A stretch of DNA of 38,263 bases from Lewinellaceae bacterium (GTDB lineage: Bacteria > Bacteroidota > Bacteroidia > Chitinophagales > Saprospiraceae), in the NCBI GenBank assembly GCA_947476195.1, contig CANJPT010000034.1:1-38263 (forward strand), read 5' to 3'. Of this stretch, positions 8,162 to 16,981 are shown in pieces. The notes beneath the pieces are model-generated. The model worked only from the letters and a program-made list of their open reading frames with translations, did not search any database and was not told where the DNA came from. Made by a program: the position numbers and the translations under genes. Position 1 is the stretch's first letter, and each line of letters begins with the position of its first letter.

Positions 8162-11100
8162 TTATCTCACCACCGCCAGTTTCCGAACAAACACCTGACT
8201 ATCGACCCAAACTGAGACGGAATATATCCCCGCCGGACTGCTGCTCAGATCGATGGATAGATTCAAGACATTTGTTTTTACAGCCGGGTTTTCCCAGACC
8301 AGTCTTCCGGCCACATCCCGGATCTCCACGCGAAGTGCAGCGGTCTCATGCAGTTTAAGCAAGAGGGAAGCATGTCCTTCGGTAGGATTGGGAGAAAGCT
8401 GGAATTGCTCGAACATGGTGGCTTCTGCTGTACCTAAGGGTGAATTAACCGCAACAGTGGTTGTTTTAGTGCAGCCACTACCGGCATCTGTGACCGTGAC
8501 GGTATAAATGCCGGCATCAAGCCCGACCAGATCCTGGGTGGTCGCTCCATTGCTCCACAAATATTGAAATGTCCCTGTGCCAGCTGATGCAGTCAGGTTA
8601 ATGGCACCATTGTTTGCATTGGACGGCGATTCGTTGATAACGGTGTAGCTAAGCACAAAGGCAGGAGGCTGGGTGACAATGATACTTGTGCTTTGGAAAA
8701 CACAGCCTCCGGCATCACTGACCTTCACACTAATGGTTGCCGGAGCATTGTACGTTGCGCAGCTGCTGGTGGAACCATTCGACCAGAGGTAGGCATAGGG
8801 CGGAGTACCATCGGTTACTACGATACACAAGTTGGTGATTCCATCACAATTCACAATGGCCGGGTCAATCGTTGCGATTAATTGGGGCGCTTTGGTTACA
8901 ACGACGGTTCCTGATACAATGCAAGTTCCTACGCTTACAACCACCGTATAAGTCCCAGGCAGGGTAGCCGTTGGGCTCGGACAATTGCTACAACTTAAGC
9001 CTGTGGAAGGCGACCAGGCATAGGTTGAACCGGGGCTGTTGTTACCGCTTTGAAGTTGAACAGAAGGGTTGGCACAGTTGATCGGCCCACTGACGGTCGG
9101 ATTGACGCTTGGCAGATTGGGGTCAGCAATAACACTGACCACATCGGTATTCGTGCAGCCGTTTGCCGTATTTGTGATGAGCAATGTATAAGTGCCAGGG
9201 GTGCTGACCGTTGGATTGGGTTGGGTGGAGGAATATCCATTGGGTCCCGTCCAGAGTAAAGCAAAGTTCGCGCCAGTGCTGCTGCCAGCACTGGATAATT
9301 GCACGGTAGGATTATTGCAGGAAATTGTCGCGTCCGGACCAGCAGATGCGCTTGGAGTATTGGTATCTTCTGTAATGATCAGATCTACATCCTTCGTACA
9401 ACCGGTTGCAATTGATTTTACCGTGATGACAATAACGCCTGGTTGACAAATCTGAATCGGAGTACCCGGAGGAACTACCTGACCCAGATAGATAAACTGA
9501 TAACCCGGCAAATTGGGCGCTGTGAAAGTAGCGCATGGATTTACACAGGTCAATACAGCCGTTGGAAGATCGATACTCGGCAACTGAGTATCTTCTGTGA
9601 CCACTACACTTGTAGTATTGGTACAACCATTGGCAGCAGTGGCAACCACGGTATACGTACCAGCACATGATGCAGATGGCGGATTTCCAGGAACTACACA
9701 GGGGCCTGACCAGTGGGTAGTGGTATTCGGACCAACTACTGCATTCAGCAGGACAGTGGGGTTATTGCAGGTAATGGTCCCGCTTTGAGCAGACAGCGTA
9801 GGAGGAGTTATATTTTGATCTACTGTGGTGGTTGCCGTATTGGTACAGGAATTTGCCGGATTCGTGACGGTCACGGTATAAACGCCGGCACATGTTACTG
9901 TAGTGCCGTTTAAACAGGGTCCTGACCAGGCAAAGATTGTCCCTGGCACATTTGAAGTGGCAATCAATTGTGATGACGAATTCAGACAAGTAATTGCTCC
10001 GCTGTTGCTGGCCGTTGCTGGAGGTTGTGCGACATTTGAAAGGACCTGTATCGTACCATTTGCGATACAACCATTGGTAGATGAAACGACTGAAACACTA
10101 TAGATACCTGGCTGTGTAACGGTTGCAGAAAAACCCTGTACAAATGTACTTCCCGGGCCCGTAATGGTACACGACAAAAGGCCGACAGGGGACACAATAA
10201 TGGTGGCAGACGTATTGATACAGTCGAGCGTATTACTAACCGTTGCTGAAATAATTGGCGAAGTATAATCGCCTGTTACAACTGCGGTGGCAGTGGTGCT
10301 GCATCCGGCTGCATCGGTAGCAGTTACGGTATAGTTGCCAAGGTTTGATACCGTTGGGTTTTGTTGGCTACTACTGAAATTGTTGGGTCCTGTCCAGCCC
10401 CAGGTAATCACTGGGATGCTGGGACTTGCCGAAAGAATTATTGTAGTAAAGGTACAATTAAGGGTGCCGCCCGTTGCAGACACGGTTGGTCCTCCTGCTC
10501 CAGTGAATATAATGGACTGGATGGGGCCAATAGCGTTGTTTGCATAAGTGCCGCCGCCGGGGTTCGTCACGTTTTTGATGGCCCTGACCTGATAATAAAG
10601 CGTGTCAATCGGAGCAGCGATATCAGTGTACGTATTGGCGGTGATAGGAGTGGTGGTCAGGCGGGTATAGGCCCCGTCTTGCGAAAAGGCCCGATAGACA
10701 TGGTAGCCAATCACTGCATCTGCAGAAGCCGTCCAGTTGAGTAAAACGCTATGACAATCAGGTGCTGAAATAGCCAGATTCTTGGCTGGTCTTACCACAT
10801 TGGCCCGGAGTGTTGGATCTCCAAGCAAGGCTATGTGTGCGCCGCTTTTGCCGAACGAGCCCAAAAAGCCATTATTAAATTGGGTATTCATGGTTTCCCA
10901 GGTACAGTAGCCAATGGTTTCGCCGGAGGCAAGTGCTTGTTCAAACCAATGCGGTCTACCCGCCCAGGAGCAGGTTAGGATTCCGCCGCGGGAAGCCAAC
11001 GCCGAGGGCATAAACGGATCACTTTCATAATCCCAATCGCCGTGATAAGAGCCAAAAAGGTTTGAAAAAACAATATTTATCGAGTCTGTGGCAAAATTAG

Positions 11101-12214
11101 CACTACTTCCTACTCCATTAGCACTTTGATAAGAACCCGGTCCGGTAGCATAGCCTAATAAATAGGATTGAGTTTCTGTTCCGTCAAAAAAATCTGTTTC
11201 TACAATATTTGCTTCCCCGACGAGCGGGTATGCGTTGCGGAAACCATTGGCAGCAAAAGCCTCGCCACCGAAGTAGCCAAAGTTGTCATCAACCAATGCC
11301 TTATTCTGCACTGGGTAATCTCCAATACGCCATTTGTGATTTTTATCCAAATACCTTTTCATCAGCCCAATAGCGTTGGCCGAGCCAAAAAGCGGGGCAT
11401 TTATCCGACGAAAGTCTACACGACCCACTTGAAGTTCTGCAGCAGTAGGTATGAAACTTTGGTCAAATTTTCCATCGCCAGGGATGTTAACATTCGCAGC
11501 CCGTGAAGGGGTAACATCGTTCACGGTATTATCTGTCCAGACGCCATTCACGTCGGCGTAATAAGCATCTGAAGGCCAGGCACCTGCATGATCCGGGTGA
11601 CCATCCCAGTTGGCATCGCCAGAATAAGGAATGGGAACATTGCCAAGAAGAAGGAGCGATTTCACATTAAGCGGATCTGCGTTGTAGGAAGCAATAATCT
11701 GGTTTTTAACAGATTGCACTGTTGAAGAAAGCCCGGTGTAGAAAGTAATTGGCCACCAGCCATCGCCACGCATGTCATTTTTCAGACGCACAAGTTCTGG
11801 CGCCAATGCATTCGCTGTCGTAGAATCTACGAAGATCAGGACCTTACCGCGGGTATTCACCGGGTTGGCATTAACCGCGACGTGCGCGTAGCCAAACGCA
11901 TTGATGGTGCCCAATGTACGCTGAATCACGTACTCATATATCTGACCATTTACGATACCATTATCCGTGAGACCCGTAAGGTTTGAAGCCGTTGCGTTGA
12001 CAAGTTGTACCCAACCATTTCCCGCCTGACCCTTGGTTCGGCGCAGGATAAGCAGATTGGCATTGCCGGGATTTGCCCAGGTAAGCGTGATACTGGTTGG
12101 GCCCGTGTTAAGGGTAGCCGTCATTGGCACCGTAGCATCTTTAGAGACCTGAGCTTGCAAAGTGTTGAACCCCAGGCACAAGAAAGCGAAAAGCAAAGTA
12201 GAAATTAGCCTCAT
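8162..12214 (-). CDS. Gingipain-like (C25 family) T9SS protein with seven Ig-like repeats
   Basis: 1350 aa from the ATG at 12214, chosen because MRLISTLLFAFLCLGFNTLQAQ is a clean signal peptide and matches the start of the neighbouring paralogue; an upstream ATG in frame (12283) adds 23 unlikely residues. Order: Fn3-like (25-115); caspase-like peptidase region (about 128-500) with presumed catalytic His391 in GSYHGDWD, Cys415 in GGILTCSWAGRP, and the LLGDPTLR motif seen after the catalytic domain in C25 proteins; Fn3 (505-590); seven Cys-paired Ig-like repeats (573-1108, each opening near L/I-x-C); two SprB-like repeats (about 1110-1258); T9SS sorting domain (1273-1350, LSPNPTEG to KLAVVR). 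Predicted secreted or surface cysteine peptidase; substrate unknown. Assignment to C25 rests on motif order, not on a search. Confidence 0.85.
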   Translation of the reverse strand: MRLISTLLFAFLCLGFNTLQAQVSKDATVPMTATLNTGPTSITLTWANPGNANLLILRRTKGQAGNGWVQLVNATASNLTGLTDNGIVNGQIYEYVIQRTLGTINAFGYAHVAVNANPVNTRGKVLIFVDSTTANALAPELVRLKNDMRGDGWWPITFYTGLSSTVQSVKNQIIASYNADPLNVKSLLLLGNVPIPYSGDANWDGHPDHAGAWPSDAYYADVNGVWTDNTVNDVTPSRAANVNIPGDGKFDQSFIPTAAELQVGRVDFRRINAPLFGSANAIGLMKRYLDKNHKWRIGDYPVQNKALVDDNFGYFGGEAFAANGFRNAYPLVGEANIVETDFFDGTETQSYLLGYATGPGSYQSANGVGSSANFATDSINIVFSNLFGSYHGDWDYESDPFMPSALASRGGILTCSWAGRPHWFEQALASGETIGYCTWETMNTQFNNGFLGSFGKSGAHIALLGDPTLRANVVRPAKNLAISAPDCHSVLLNWTASADAVIGYHVYRAFSQDGAYTRLTTTPITANTYTDIAAPIDTLYYQVRAIKNVTNPGGGTYANNAIGPIQSIIFTGAGGPTVSATGGTLNCTFTTIILSASPSIPVITWGWTGPNNFSSSQQNPTVSNLGNYTVTATDAAGCSTTATAVVTGDYTSPIISATVSNTLDCINTSATIIVSPVGLLSCTITGPGSTFVQGFSATVTQPGIYSVSVVSSTNGCIANGTIQVLSNVAQPPATASNSGAITCLNSSSQLIATSNVPGTIFAWSGPCLNGTTVTCAGVYTVTVTNPANSCTNTATTTVDQNITPPTLSAQSGTITCNNPTVLLNAVVGPNTTTHWSGPCVVPGNPPSASCAGTYTVVATAANGCTNTTSVVVTEDTQLPSIDLPTAVLTCVNPCATFTAPNLPGYQFIYLGQVVPPGTPIQICQPGVIVITVKSIATGCTKDVDLIITEDTNTPSASAGPDATISCNNPTVQLSSAGSSTGANFALLWTGPNGYSSTQPNPTVSTPGTYTLLITNTANGCTNTDVVSVIADPNLPSVNPTVSGPINCANPSVQLQSGNNSPGSTYAWSPSTGLSCSNCPSPTATLPGTYTVVVSVGTCIVSGTVVVTKAPQLIATIDPAIVNCDGITNLCIVVTDGTPPYAYLWSNGSTSSCATYNAPATISVKVSDAGGCVFQSTSIIVTQPPAFVLSYTVINESPSNANNGAINLTASAGTGTFQYLWSNGATTQDLVGLDAGIYTVTVTDAGSGCTKTTTVAVNSPLGTAEATMFEQFQLSPNPTEGHASLLLKLHETAALRVEIRDVAGRLVWENPAVKTNVLNLSIDLSSSPAGIYSVSVWVDSQVFVRKLAVVR

Positions 12215-12283
12215 GATAATGTGATAGTTGGTGAAGAGATGCTGGTTGTTGGGCATTGGGATTGGCCGTAAGCAGTAACTCAT

Positions 12284-12405
12284 GCAAATGTCCTAATGAC
12301 TATATTTTCCGATGACTTTAATGACCCTATTGACCAATAATAAATCTGCCTGCAAGATCCAAAAAATCGGTGAAAAAGCTGCTTTGAATGTGAAAGAAAT
12401 TTTTA
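12284..12405. other. Intergenic region shared with the paralogue's upstream region
   Basis: The sequence at 12352-12405 (GCAAGATCCAAAAAAT ... GCTGCTTTGAATG ... GAAAGAAATTTTTA) closely matches 15047-15101, upstream of the second C25-like gene. The adjoining 12292-12340 has scattered TAATGAC words like those of the large array at 14881-15040. This supports a tandem duplication that included the upstream region. Confidence 0.75.
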
Positions 12406-14850
12406 TCACTTTACTACCGTCAACTTCCGTACAAAGACCTGATTCTCAATCTTAAAAGAAATTGTATACAATCCAGCCGGGCTTTGAGTCAGATCGATCG
12501 GAAGATTCAGTACGGCGGTTTGCATCGGTTGATTTTTCCAGATCAAACGCCCGGCACTATCCCGTATATCTACCTGAATTGTGGCGGTTTTGTGGAGTTT
12601 CAAGAAAAGGGATGCCAGACCTTTGGTTGGGTTGGGCGAAACCTGAAATTGCTCAAAGAGGGCGGCTTCATCTGTCCCGGAAGTCGTACTTACATGGGCA
12701 ATTATTATACTGCTACAGCCTGTTGGGACATCGGTGACCGTGACCGTATAATTACCACCCGTCAGCGCCGAGAGGTCTTCTGTGGTCGCAGCATTGCTCC
12801 ATAAGTAGGTGAATGGGCCAATACCACCATCAGTAGACAAGTCTATAGCGCCGTTGTTTGCATTCGGGACGGTTTCGTCTGTTGTCACAACTGAAAGCAC
12901 AACGAGGGTAGTGGATAAAACATCTACAGCATCGGTGGCGGAGCATGCGCCGAGGGTCACAACCACCACATAATTTCCTGGAGAAAATGTAGTGGGGTCG
13001 GAGAAAGTGGACGTGAAATTATTGGGCCCTGTCCAGGCATAGCTTGCACCTGGATCGTTATTGCCACTCTGGAGTTGAACTGGCAAGTTAAAGCAGTTAA
13101 GCGAGAAACCACTTGCCGTTGCATTCACCTGAGGTGGAAGTGCAAATACAATAGATTCGATCGGGCCAATCGCATTGTTCGCATATATACCTCCACCAGG
13201 AGACGTGACATTTCTGATGGCCCGGACCTGATAATACAGGGTGTCTGGTACAGGACTATTGTCTGTATAAGTGGTTCCGGTAACCAGGTTAGTGGTCAGC
13301 CGGGTATAAGGGCCGTCTTGCGATAAAGCGCGGTAAATATGATACCCTGCTACAGAATCTTCGGAAGCCTTCCAGTTAAGTTCTACACTGTGGCAATTCT
13401 GATTGGACACTGTAAACTCAGTTGCCGGTTTCAACACATGAGCGCGGAGGGTCGGATCGCCCAATAAAACCATATGTGCCCCACCCTTCCCGAAAGAATT
13501 CATGTATCCGGTATTGTATTGCGCATTCATCGTCTCTTTAGTGCAATATCCAATGGATTCGCCAGAAGCAAGTGCCTGATTGAACCAGTGCGGCCTGCCG
13601 GCCCAGGAACAGGTGAGAATCCCGCCCCGGGACGCCAATGCCGAAGGCAAAAACGGATCGCTTTCGTAATCCCAGTCGCCAAAATATGATCCAAACATAT
13701 TGGAAAACACGATATTAATGGTATCGGTGGCAAAGTTTGAGCTCGAGCCCACACCGCCCGCTCCATTGTAATTTCCGCCGCCACAGCCGTATCCAAGCAG
13801 GTAGGATTGAGATTCGGTGCCTTCAAAAAAATCTGTTTCTACAATATTGGCCTCCCCTACCAAAGGATAAGCATTGCGAAAGCCATTGGATCCGAAAGCC
13901 TCGCCACCGAAATAGCCAAAGTTATCGTCCACCAGAGCCTTGTTTTCCACAGGATAATCGCCAATGCGCCACTTGTGATCCTTATCCAGATACCGTCTCA
14001 TCAGTCCGATCTGGTCAGCTTCCCCAAAAGCGATTGCATTGATATGGCGAAAATCCACCCGACCAATTTGCAGTTCTACCACACCTGGCAAATAACTCTG
14101 GTCAAATTTGCCATCGCCGGGGATATTGACATTTGCAGCTCGGCCTGGGGTGATGTTGTTCACGGTCGTATCCGTCCAGTTGCCATTCACATCCGCATAA
14201 TAGGCATCCGAAGGCCAGGCGCCCTGGTGGTCTCCATGCCCATCCCAGGCAGTATTGCCTGAGTATGGGATAGGTATCGTCCCAAGTAGCAGTACCGCTT
14301 TCACCTTGGTGGGGTCGGCGTTGTAGGAAGCAACGATCTGATCTTTAATGGATTTTACTGTCGCGTAAGGCCCGGTATGAAAGGGAATGGGCCACCAGCC
14401 ATCGCCGCGCAGGTCGTTTTTCAGTCGAACGAGTTGAGGCCCCAAGGCATCCGCCGTGGTCGAGTCCACGAAGATCAGAATCTTCCCCCGGCTATCAATC
14501 ACGTTGGCATTGATGGCTACATGTGCATATCCAAATGCGTTGAGGCTGTTGATATTCCGTTGAATCACATATTCATACACCTGCCCTGCCGTCACACCGT
14601 TGTCTATAACCGAGGTAAGATTTGAGCTGGCCAGGTTGATGATCTGAGTCCAGGCGGAACCGCCTAGCCCCTTGGTCCTGCGTCGGATCAGGAGTCCGGC
14701 ATTGCCTGGATTGACCCAGTTGAGGGTGACCGTGGGTCCTGCGGCAACAGTGGCCGTGAGTGGCACGGTTACGTCTTTGGAGGTTTGGGCCTGTAACGAG
14801 TTGAAACTCAGAAAGACGAATGAAAACAGGAAAGTAGAAAGTAGTCTCAT
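12406..14850 (-). CDS. Gingipain-like (C25 family) paralogue, presumed catalytic His replaced
   Basis: 814 aa, a tandem paralogue of the gene at 8162-12214, very similar over the first 580 residues: signal peptide (MRLLSTFLFSFVFLSFNSLQAQ), Fn3-like domain, caspase-like region (about 127-500), and second Fn3 domain. Cys414 (GGILTCSWAGRP) and LLGDPTLR are kept, but the equivalent of the presumed catalytic His is Phe390 (GSYFGDWD, codon TTT at 13683-13681). After the core it has only one Ig-like repeat (from about 580) and one SprB-like repeat (645-720) before the T9SS sorting domain (737-814, VSPNPTKG to KLTVVK). It may be a non-catalytic, binding or regulatory version. The start is firm because the signal peptide begins at the first ATG. 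Confidence 0.85.
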   Translation of the reverse strand: MRLLSTFLFSFVFLSFNSLQAQTSKDVTVPLTATVAAGPTVTLNWVNPGNAGLLIRRRTKGLGGSAWTQIINLASSNLTSVIDNGVTAGQVYEYVIQRNINSLNAFGYAHVAINANVIDSRGKILIFVDSTTADALGPQLVRLKNDLRGDGWWPIPFHTGPYATVKSIKDQIVASYNADPTKVKAVLLLGTIPIPYSGNTAWDGHGDHQGAWPSDAYYADVNGNWTDTTVNNITPGRAANVNIPGDGKFDQSYLPGVVELQIGRVDFRHINAIAFGEADQIGLMRRYLDKDHKWRIGDYPVENKALVDDNFGYFGGEAFGSNGFRNAYPLVGEANIVETDFFEGTESQSYLLGYGCGGGNYNGAGGVGSSSNFATDTINIVFSNMFGSYFGDWDYESDPFLPSALASRGGILTCSWAGRPHWFNQALASGESIGYCTKETMNAQYNTGYMNSFGKGGAHMVLLGDPTLRAHVLKPATEFTVSNQNCHSVELNWKASEDSVAGYHIYRALSQDGPYTRLTTNLVTGTTYTDNSPVPDTLYYQVRAIRNVTSPGGGIYANNAIGPIESIVFALPPQVNATASGFSLNCFNLPVQLQSGNNDPGASYAWTGPNNFTSTFSDPTTFSPGNYVVVVTLGACSATDAVDVLSTTLVVLSVVTTDETVPNANNGAIDLSTDGGIGPFTYLWSNAATTEDLSALTGGNYTVTVTDVPTGCSSIIIAHVSTTSGTDEAALFEQFQVSPNPTKGLASLFLKLHKTATIQVDIRDSAGRLIWKNQPMQTAVLNLPIDLTQSPAGLYTISFKIENQVFVRKLTVVK

Positions 14851-14880
14851 GTGAAAGCGGTGGATGGTGAATAGATTTTT

Positions 14881-15040
14881 GTCATTGGGTCATTGGGTCA
14901 TTGGGGTCATTTTTGTCATTAAGTCATTGGTCATTAAGTCATTGGGACTTTCGGCTTGGCATTATGTTGTAATAATGACAAATGACCCAAATGACCAATG
15001 ACCTTAATGACCCAATGACTTAATGACAAAAATGACAAAT
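14881..15040. repeat. GTCATT-word array forming a large inverted repeat
   Basis: The left arm (14881-14947) is built from GTCATTGGG, GTCATTAA and similar words. The right arm (14973-15040) is built from their complements (CCCAATGAC, TTAATGAC). Within them 14906-14930 and 15012-15036 are a perfect 25-bp inverted repeat separated by 81 bases. The word units are 7-9 bases and irregular, so this is neither a simple tandem repeat nor a CRISPR. It lies immediately upstream of the C25-like paralogue and could form a cruciform or a strong RNA hairpin. Confidence 0.92.
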
Positions 15041-15100
15041 CACCCAGCAAGATTCAAAAAATGAAAGGTAATACTGCTTTGAATCGGGAAAGAATTTTAC

Positions 15101-15136
15101 ATTAAAACGGCGGCACAGCAAAGTGCCGTGCCGCCA
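15101..15136 (-). terminator. Terminator hairpin of the PKD-protein gene
   Basis: An 8-bp perfect GC-rich stem (15109-15116 GGCGGCAC with 15128-15135 GTGCCGCC) with an 11-base loop. On the minus strand it is followed by a short GTTTTAAT run. It lies 41 bases beyond the stop codon at 15177. The T-tract is short, so termination may be partial. Confidence 0.7.
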
Positions 15137-15176
15137 TTTGTATCAGTAGAACATTAGCTTCTTATTCCATTAATCC

Positions 15177-16913
15177 TTATTTCTTCACAAACTTCCCGTT
15201 CCATATTTTGTCCTCGGCACTGAGACTTAGGTAGTAGAGACCCAGTGGGAGACGACGAATATCTATGGACACTTGACTGGCAGTACCTGCAGTAGTTTGC
15301 TGTAAAACTTCCTTTCCTGTAGCATCAAATACACTAACACGGTCGATTTCTTGTTCTGCTTGCAAGTGCAGCAACTCCCCCACCGGATTCGGCCAGAGCA
15401 GTAATTTCCCGCCTTCTCCTTCCAGCGTAACCGTATTAACTGATGCTATTTCGATCAATTGGCAGCTCGTATCACAGGCATTGGCATTGCAGACGGTGAG
15501 GCATACCGTATAGATTCCTGGGGCTGAATAAAGGTGAACCGGGCTGGTATCCTGGCTGGTGCTGCCATCACCAAAGTTCCAATGCCAGGTGGCAGGCTCG
15601 TAATAGGACAGGTCCGTGAACTCAATTTGCTGCGGCGAGAGCGTATCCTCCACATTCCAGCGGAAGTGGGCGACAGGCAGATTATCAATGCCCAGCGTGT
15701 CACAGGGGCTGCCGTCAAGCGGGCCAAGACGGTAGTTGGGAAAGTTGGGCTCAAAATCACTTCCTCGGGCCGGGAGTTTTATTCCATGCTGCTCCACCTT
15801 GCAGGCAAGTCCTTTTTTTGTAGGGCTGTGGATGACGTGCAGTATATCGTTGTTGGTGGTGGTGAGGATATAGATTTTCCCGTCTGGACCCAGCGCAGAA
15901 TGGAAAAAATAGGTTTCTTCCGGGGACATAAAGCCGTCGTACTCTGCCACTATTTCCCTGCTGGCTAAAACATCCGGTGCAAAAAGGTCAAATTGTTGGA
16001 TTTGCCCCCCTGTGCTGAGATAAAGGAAGCGGTTGTCGTACGATATTGCGACCCCTCCAGAACCAGATGGCATAGTGTGATAATCCCAGTACACAGGGTT
16101 CGAAAACGTGCCGCTGCAACGGTCGAAATTCAGTATTAGCATTCCACCTGGGTGGTTTCGGAAGAATTTGCTGCCATCTGGCGTAAAGCGGGTCTGGTTG
16201 CAACAATAGCCACTGTCCACTTCTGTAAAGCCGACATCCTGCATGCCCATATACTGTACCGTGTCTGGTGTGACGAGCGTGACGTGGATCTCGCTATGGA
16301 AGCGGCGGGTCACCACCACCCACCAGTCGCGCCCATTCGCATGGCGTGTAGCTGTTACAAATTGCCCTAGTAAGATCGAATCGCTAAACACAGCCTTGTT
16401 TTTGCTGATCACTGCACCGTTACCGTTGTCACCACTGGCGTCAATCTCTGAATAGAGCAGATTCATTGGGTTACGGTATTTGTCGTCGCTCCGCAGGTGG
16501 AAGAGATAGTAGAGGCTGTCGCTGCCCGGCTTGGGCAAGAAAATGCAAGGCTGGATTATTGGATAAAAATAGGGCAAATTACAATAGACGTTATAGACCT
16601 TTCCAGGATTGAGTGAGTCCCCGTTCAGCATTAACTCTTTGTTTCTGTTAGCAATCCTGCATCCGTCGGTAAAGGCAACAAGATTGCCGTCTTTGTCAGA
16701 AATAGATGCAAAGGGATAATCCGTGATGAAGTCATTTAGCGTTAATTCAGGGGGGGAAGATTTGAAGTCCATCAAGGTGCCGCCAAAAACTGAGCTATTC
16801 CATGGAGTTATAGGGCCATGCCCAATGGGCCACACATAGTCATGGTTTACTTGAGAACAGAGTAGGCAAGGAAGGCAAAAAGAGAAGTATAGTAACGTAG
16901 GGAGTTTTTTCAT
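15177..16913 (-). CDS. PKD-domain T9SS protein with propeller-like N-terminal region
   Basis: 578 aa from the ATG at 16913, chosen because MKKLPTLLYFSFCLPCLLCSQ is a good signal peptide; the open frame continues to a TTG at 16985, but that would prepend a charged, unlikely leader. Residues about 25-400 contain beta-rich repeats (DKDGNLVAFTDGCRIANRN, TPDGSKFFRNHPGGM, SYDNRFLYLSTGG, GPDGKIYILTTT) that look like blades of a beta-propeller common in Saprospiria surface proteins. A PKD domain follows (411-491; WHWNFGDGSTSQDTSP, HLYSAPGIYTV), then a T9SS sorting domain (504-578; LLWPNPVGE, VFDATGKEV, LPLGLYYLSL, GKFVKK). It lies 68 bases downstream of the beta-helix gene and is probably co-transcribed with it. 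Function unknown; no enzymatic motif seen. Confidence 0.88.
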   Translation of the reverse strand: MKKLPTLLYFSFCLPCLLCSQVNHDYVWPIGHGPITPWNSSVFGGTLMDFKSSPPELTLNDFITDYPFASISDKDGNLVAFTDGCRIANRNKELMLNGDSLNPGKVYNVYCNLPYFYPIIQPCIFLPKPGSDSLYYLFHLRSDDKYRNPMNLLYSEIDASGDNGNGAVISKNKAVFSDSILLGQFVTATRHANGRDWWVVVTRRFHSEIHVTLVTPDTVQYMGMQDVGFTEVDSGYCCNQTRFTPDGSKFFRNHPGGMLILNFDRCSGTFSNPVYWDYHTMPSGSGGVAISYDNRFLYLSTGGQIQQFDLFAPDVLASREIVAEYDGFMSPEETYFFHSALGPDGKIYILTTTNNDILHVIHSPTKKGLACKVEQHGIKLPARGSDFEPNFPNYRLGPLDGSPCDTLGIDNLPVAHFRWNVEDTLSPQQIEFTDLSYYEPATWHWNFGDGSTSQDTSPVHLYSAPGIYTVCLTVCNANACDTSCQLIEIASVNTVTLEGEGGKLLLWPNPVGELLHLQAEQEIDRVSVFDATGKEVLQQTTAGTASQVSIDIRRLPLGLYYLSLSAEDKIWNGKFVKK

Positions 16914-16923
16914 GAGAACAAAT

Positions 16924-16968
16924 AGAAATGGCCGCACTCGGCCAAAAGGTCGCGAGCGGCTACATGAA
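16924..16968 (-). other. Hairpin in the spacer between two T9SS genes
   Basis: The 68-base gap between the beta-helix gene and the PKD-protein gene contains, on the minus strand, GCCGCTCG ... CGAGTGCGGC with an inner CC-TTTT-GG pairing. The outer arms match apart from a 2-base bulge. There is no T-tract, so it is more likely an RNA stability or attenuation element than a terminator. Confidence 0.55.
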
Positions 16969-16981
16969 ATGAGCAGAAAAA

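Larger units (their letters stand above)
14851..15176. other. Intergenic region with word-repeat palindrome and terminator
   Basis: 326 bases with no gene. From low to high coordinate they hold a short leader of the second C25-like gene, the GTCATT/AATGAC array (14881-15040), the block homologous to 12352-12405 (15047-15101), and the terminator of the PKD-protein gene (15101-15136). The promoter of the C25 paralogue should be here, but no exact TAnnTTTG was found. Confidence 0.7.

Noticed and set aside
14881-15040. CRISPR-like array
   Set aside because: The repeated words are only 7-9 bases, irregularly spaced, with no spacers of constant length and no cas genes nearby.
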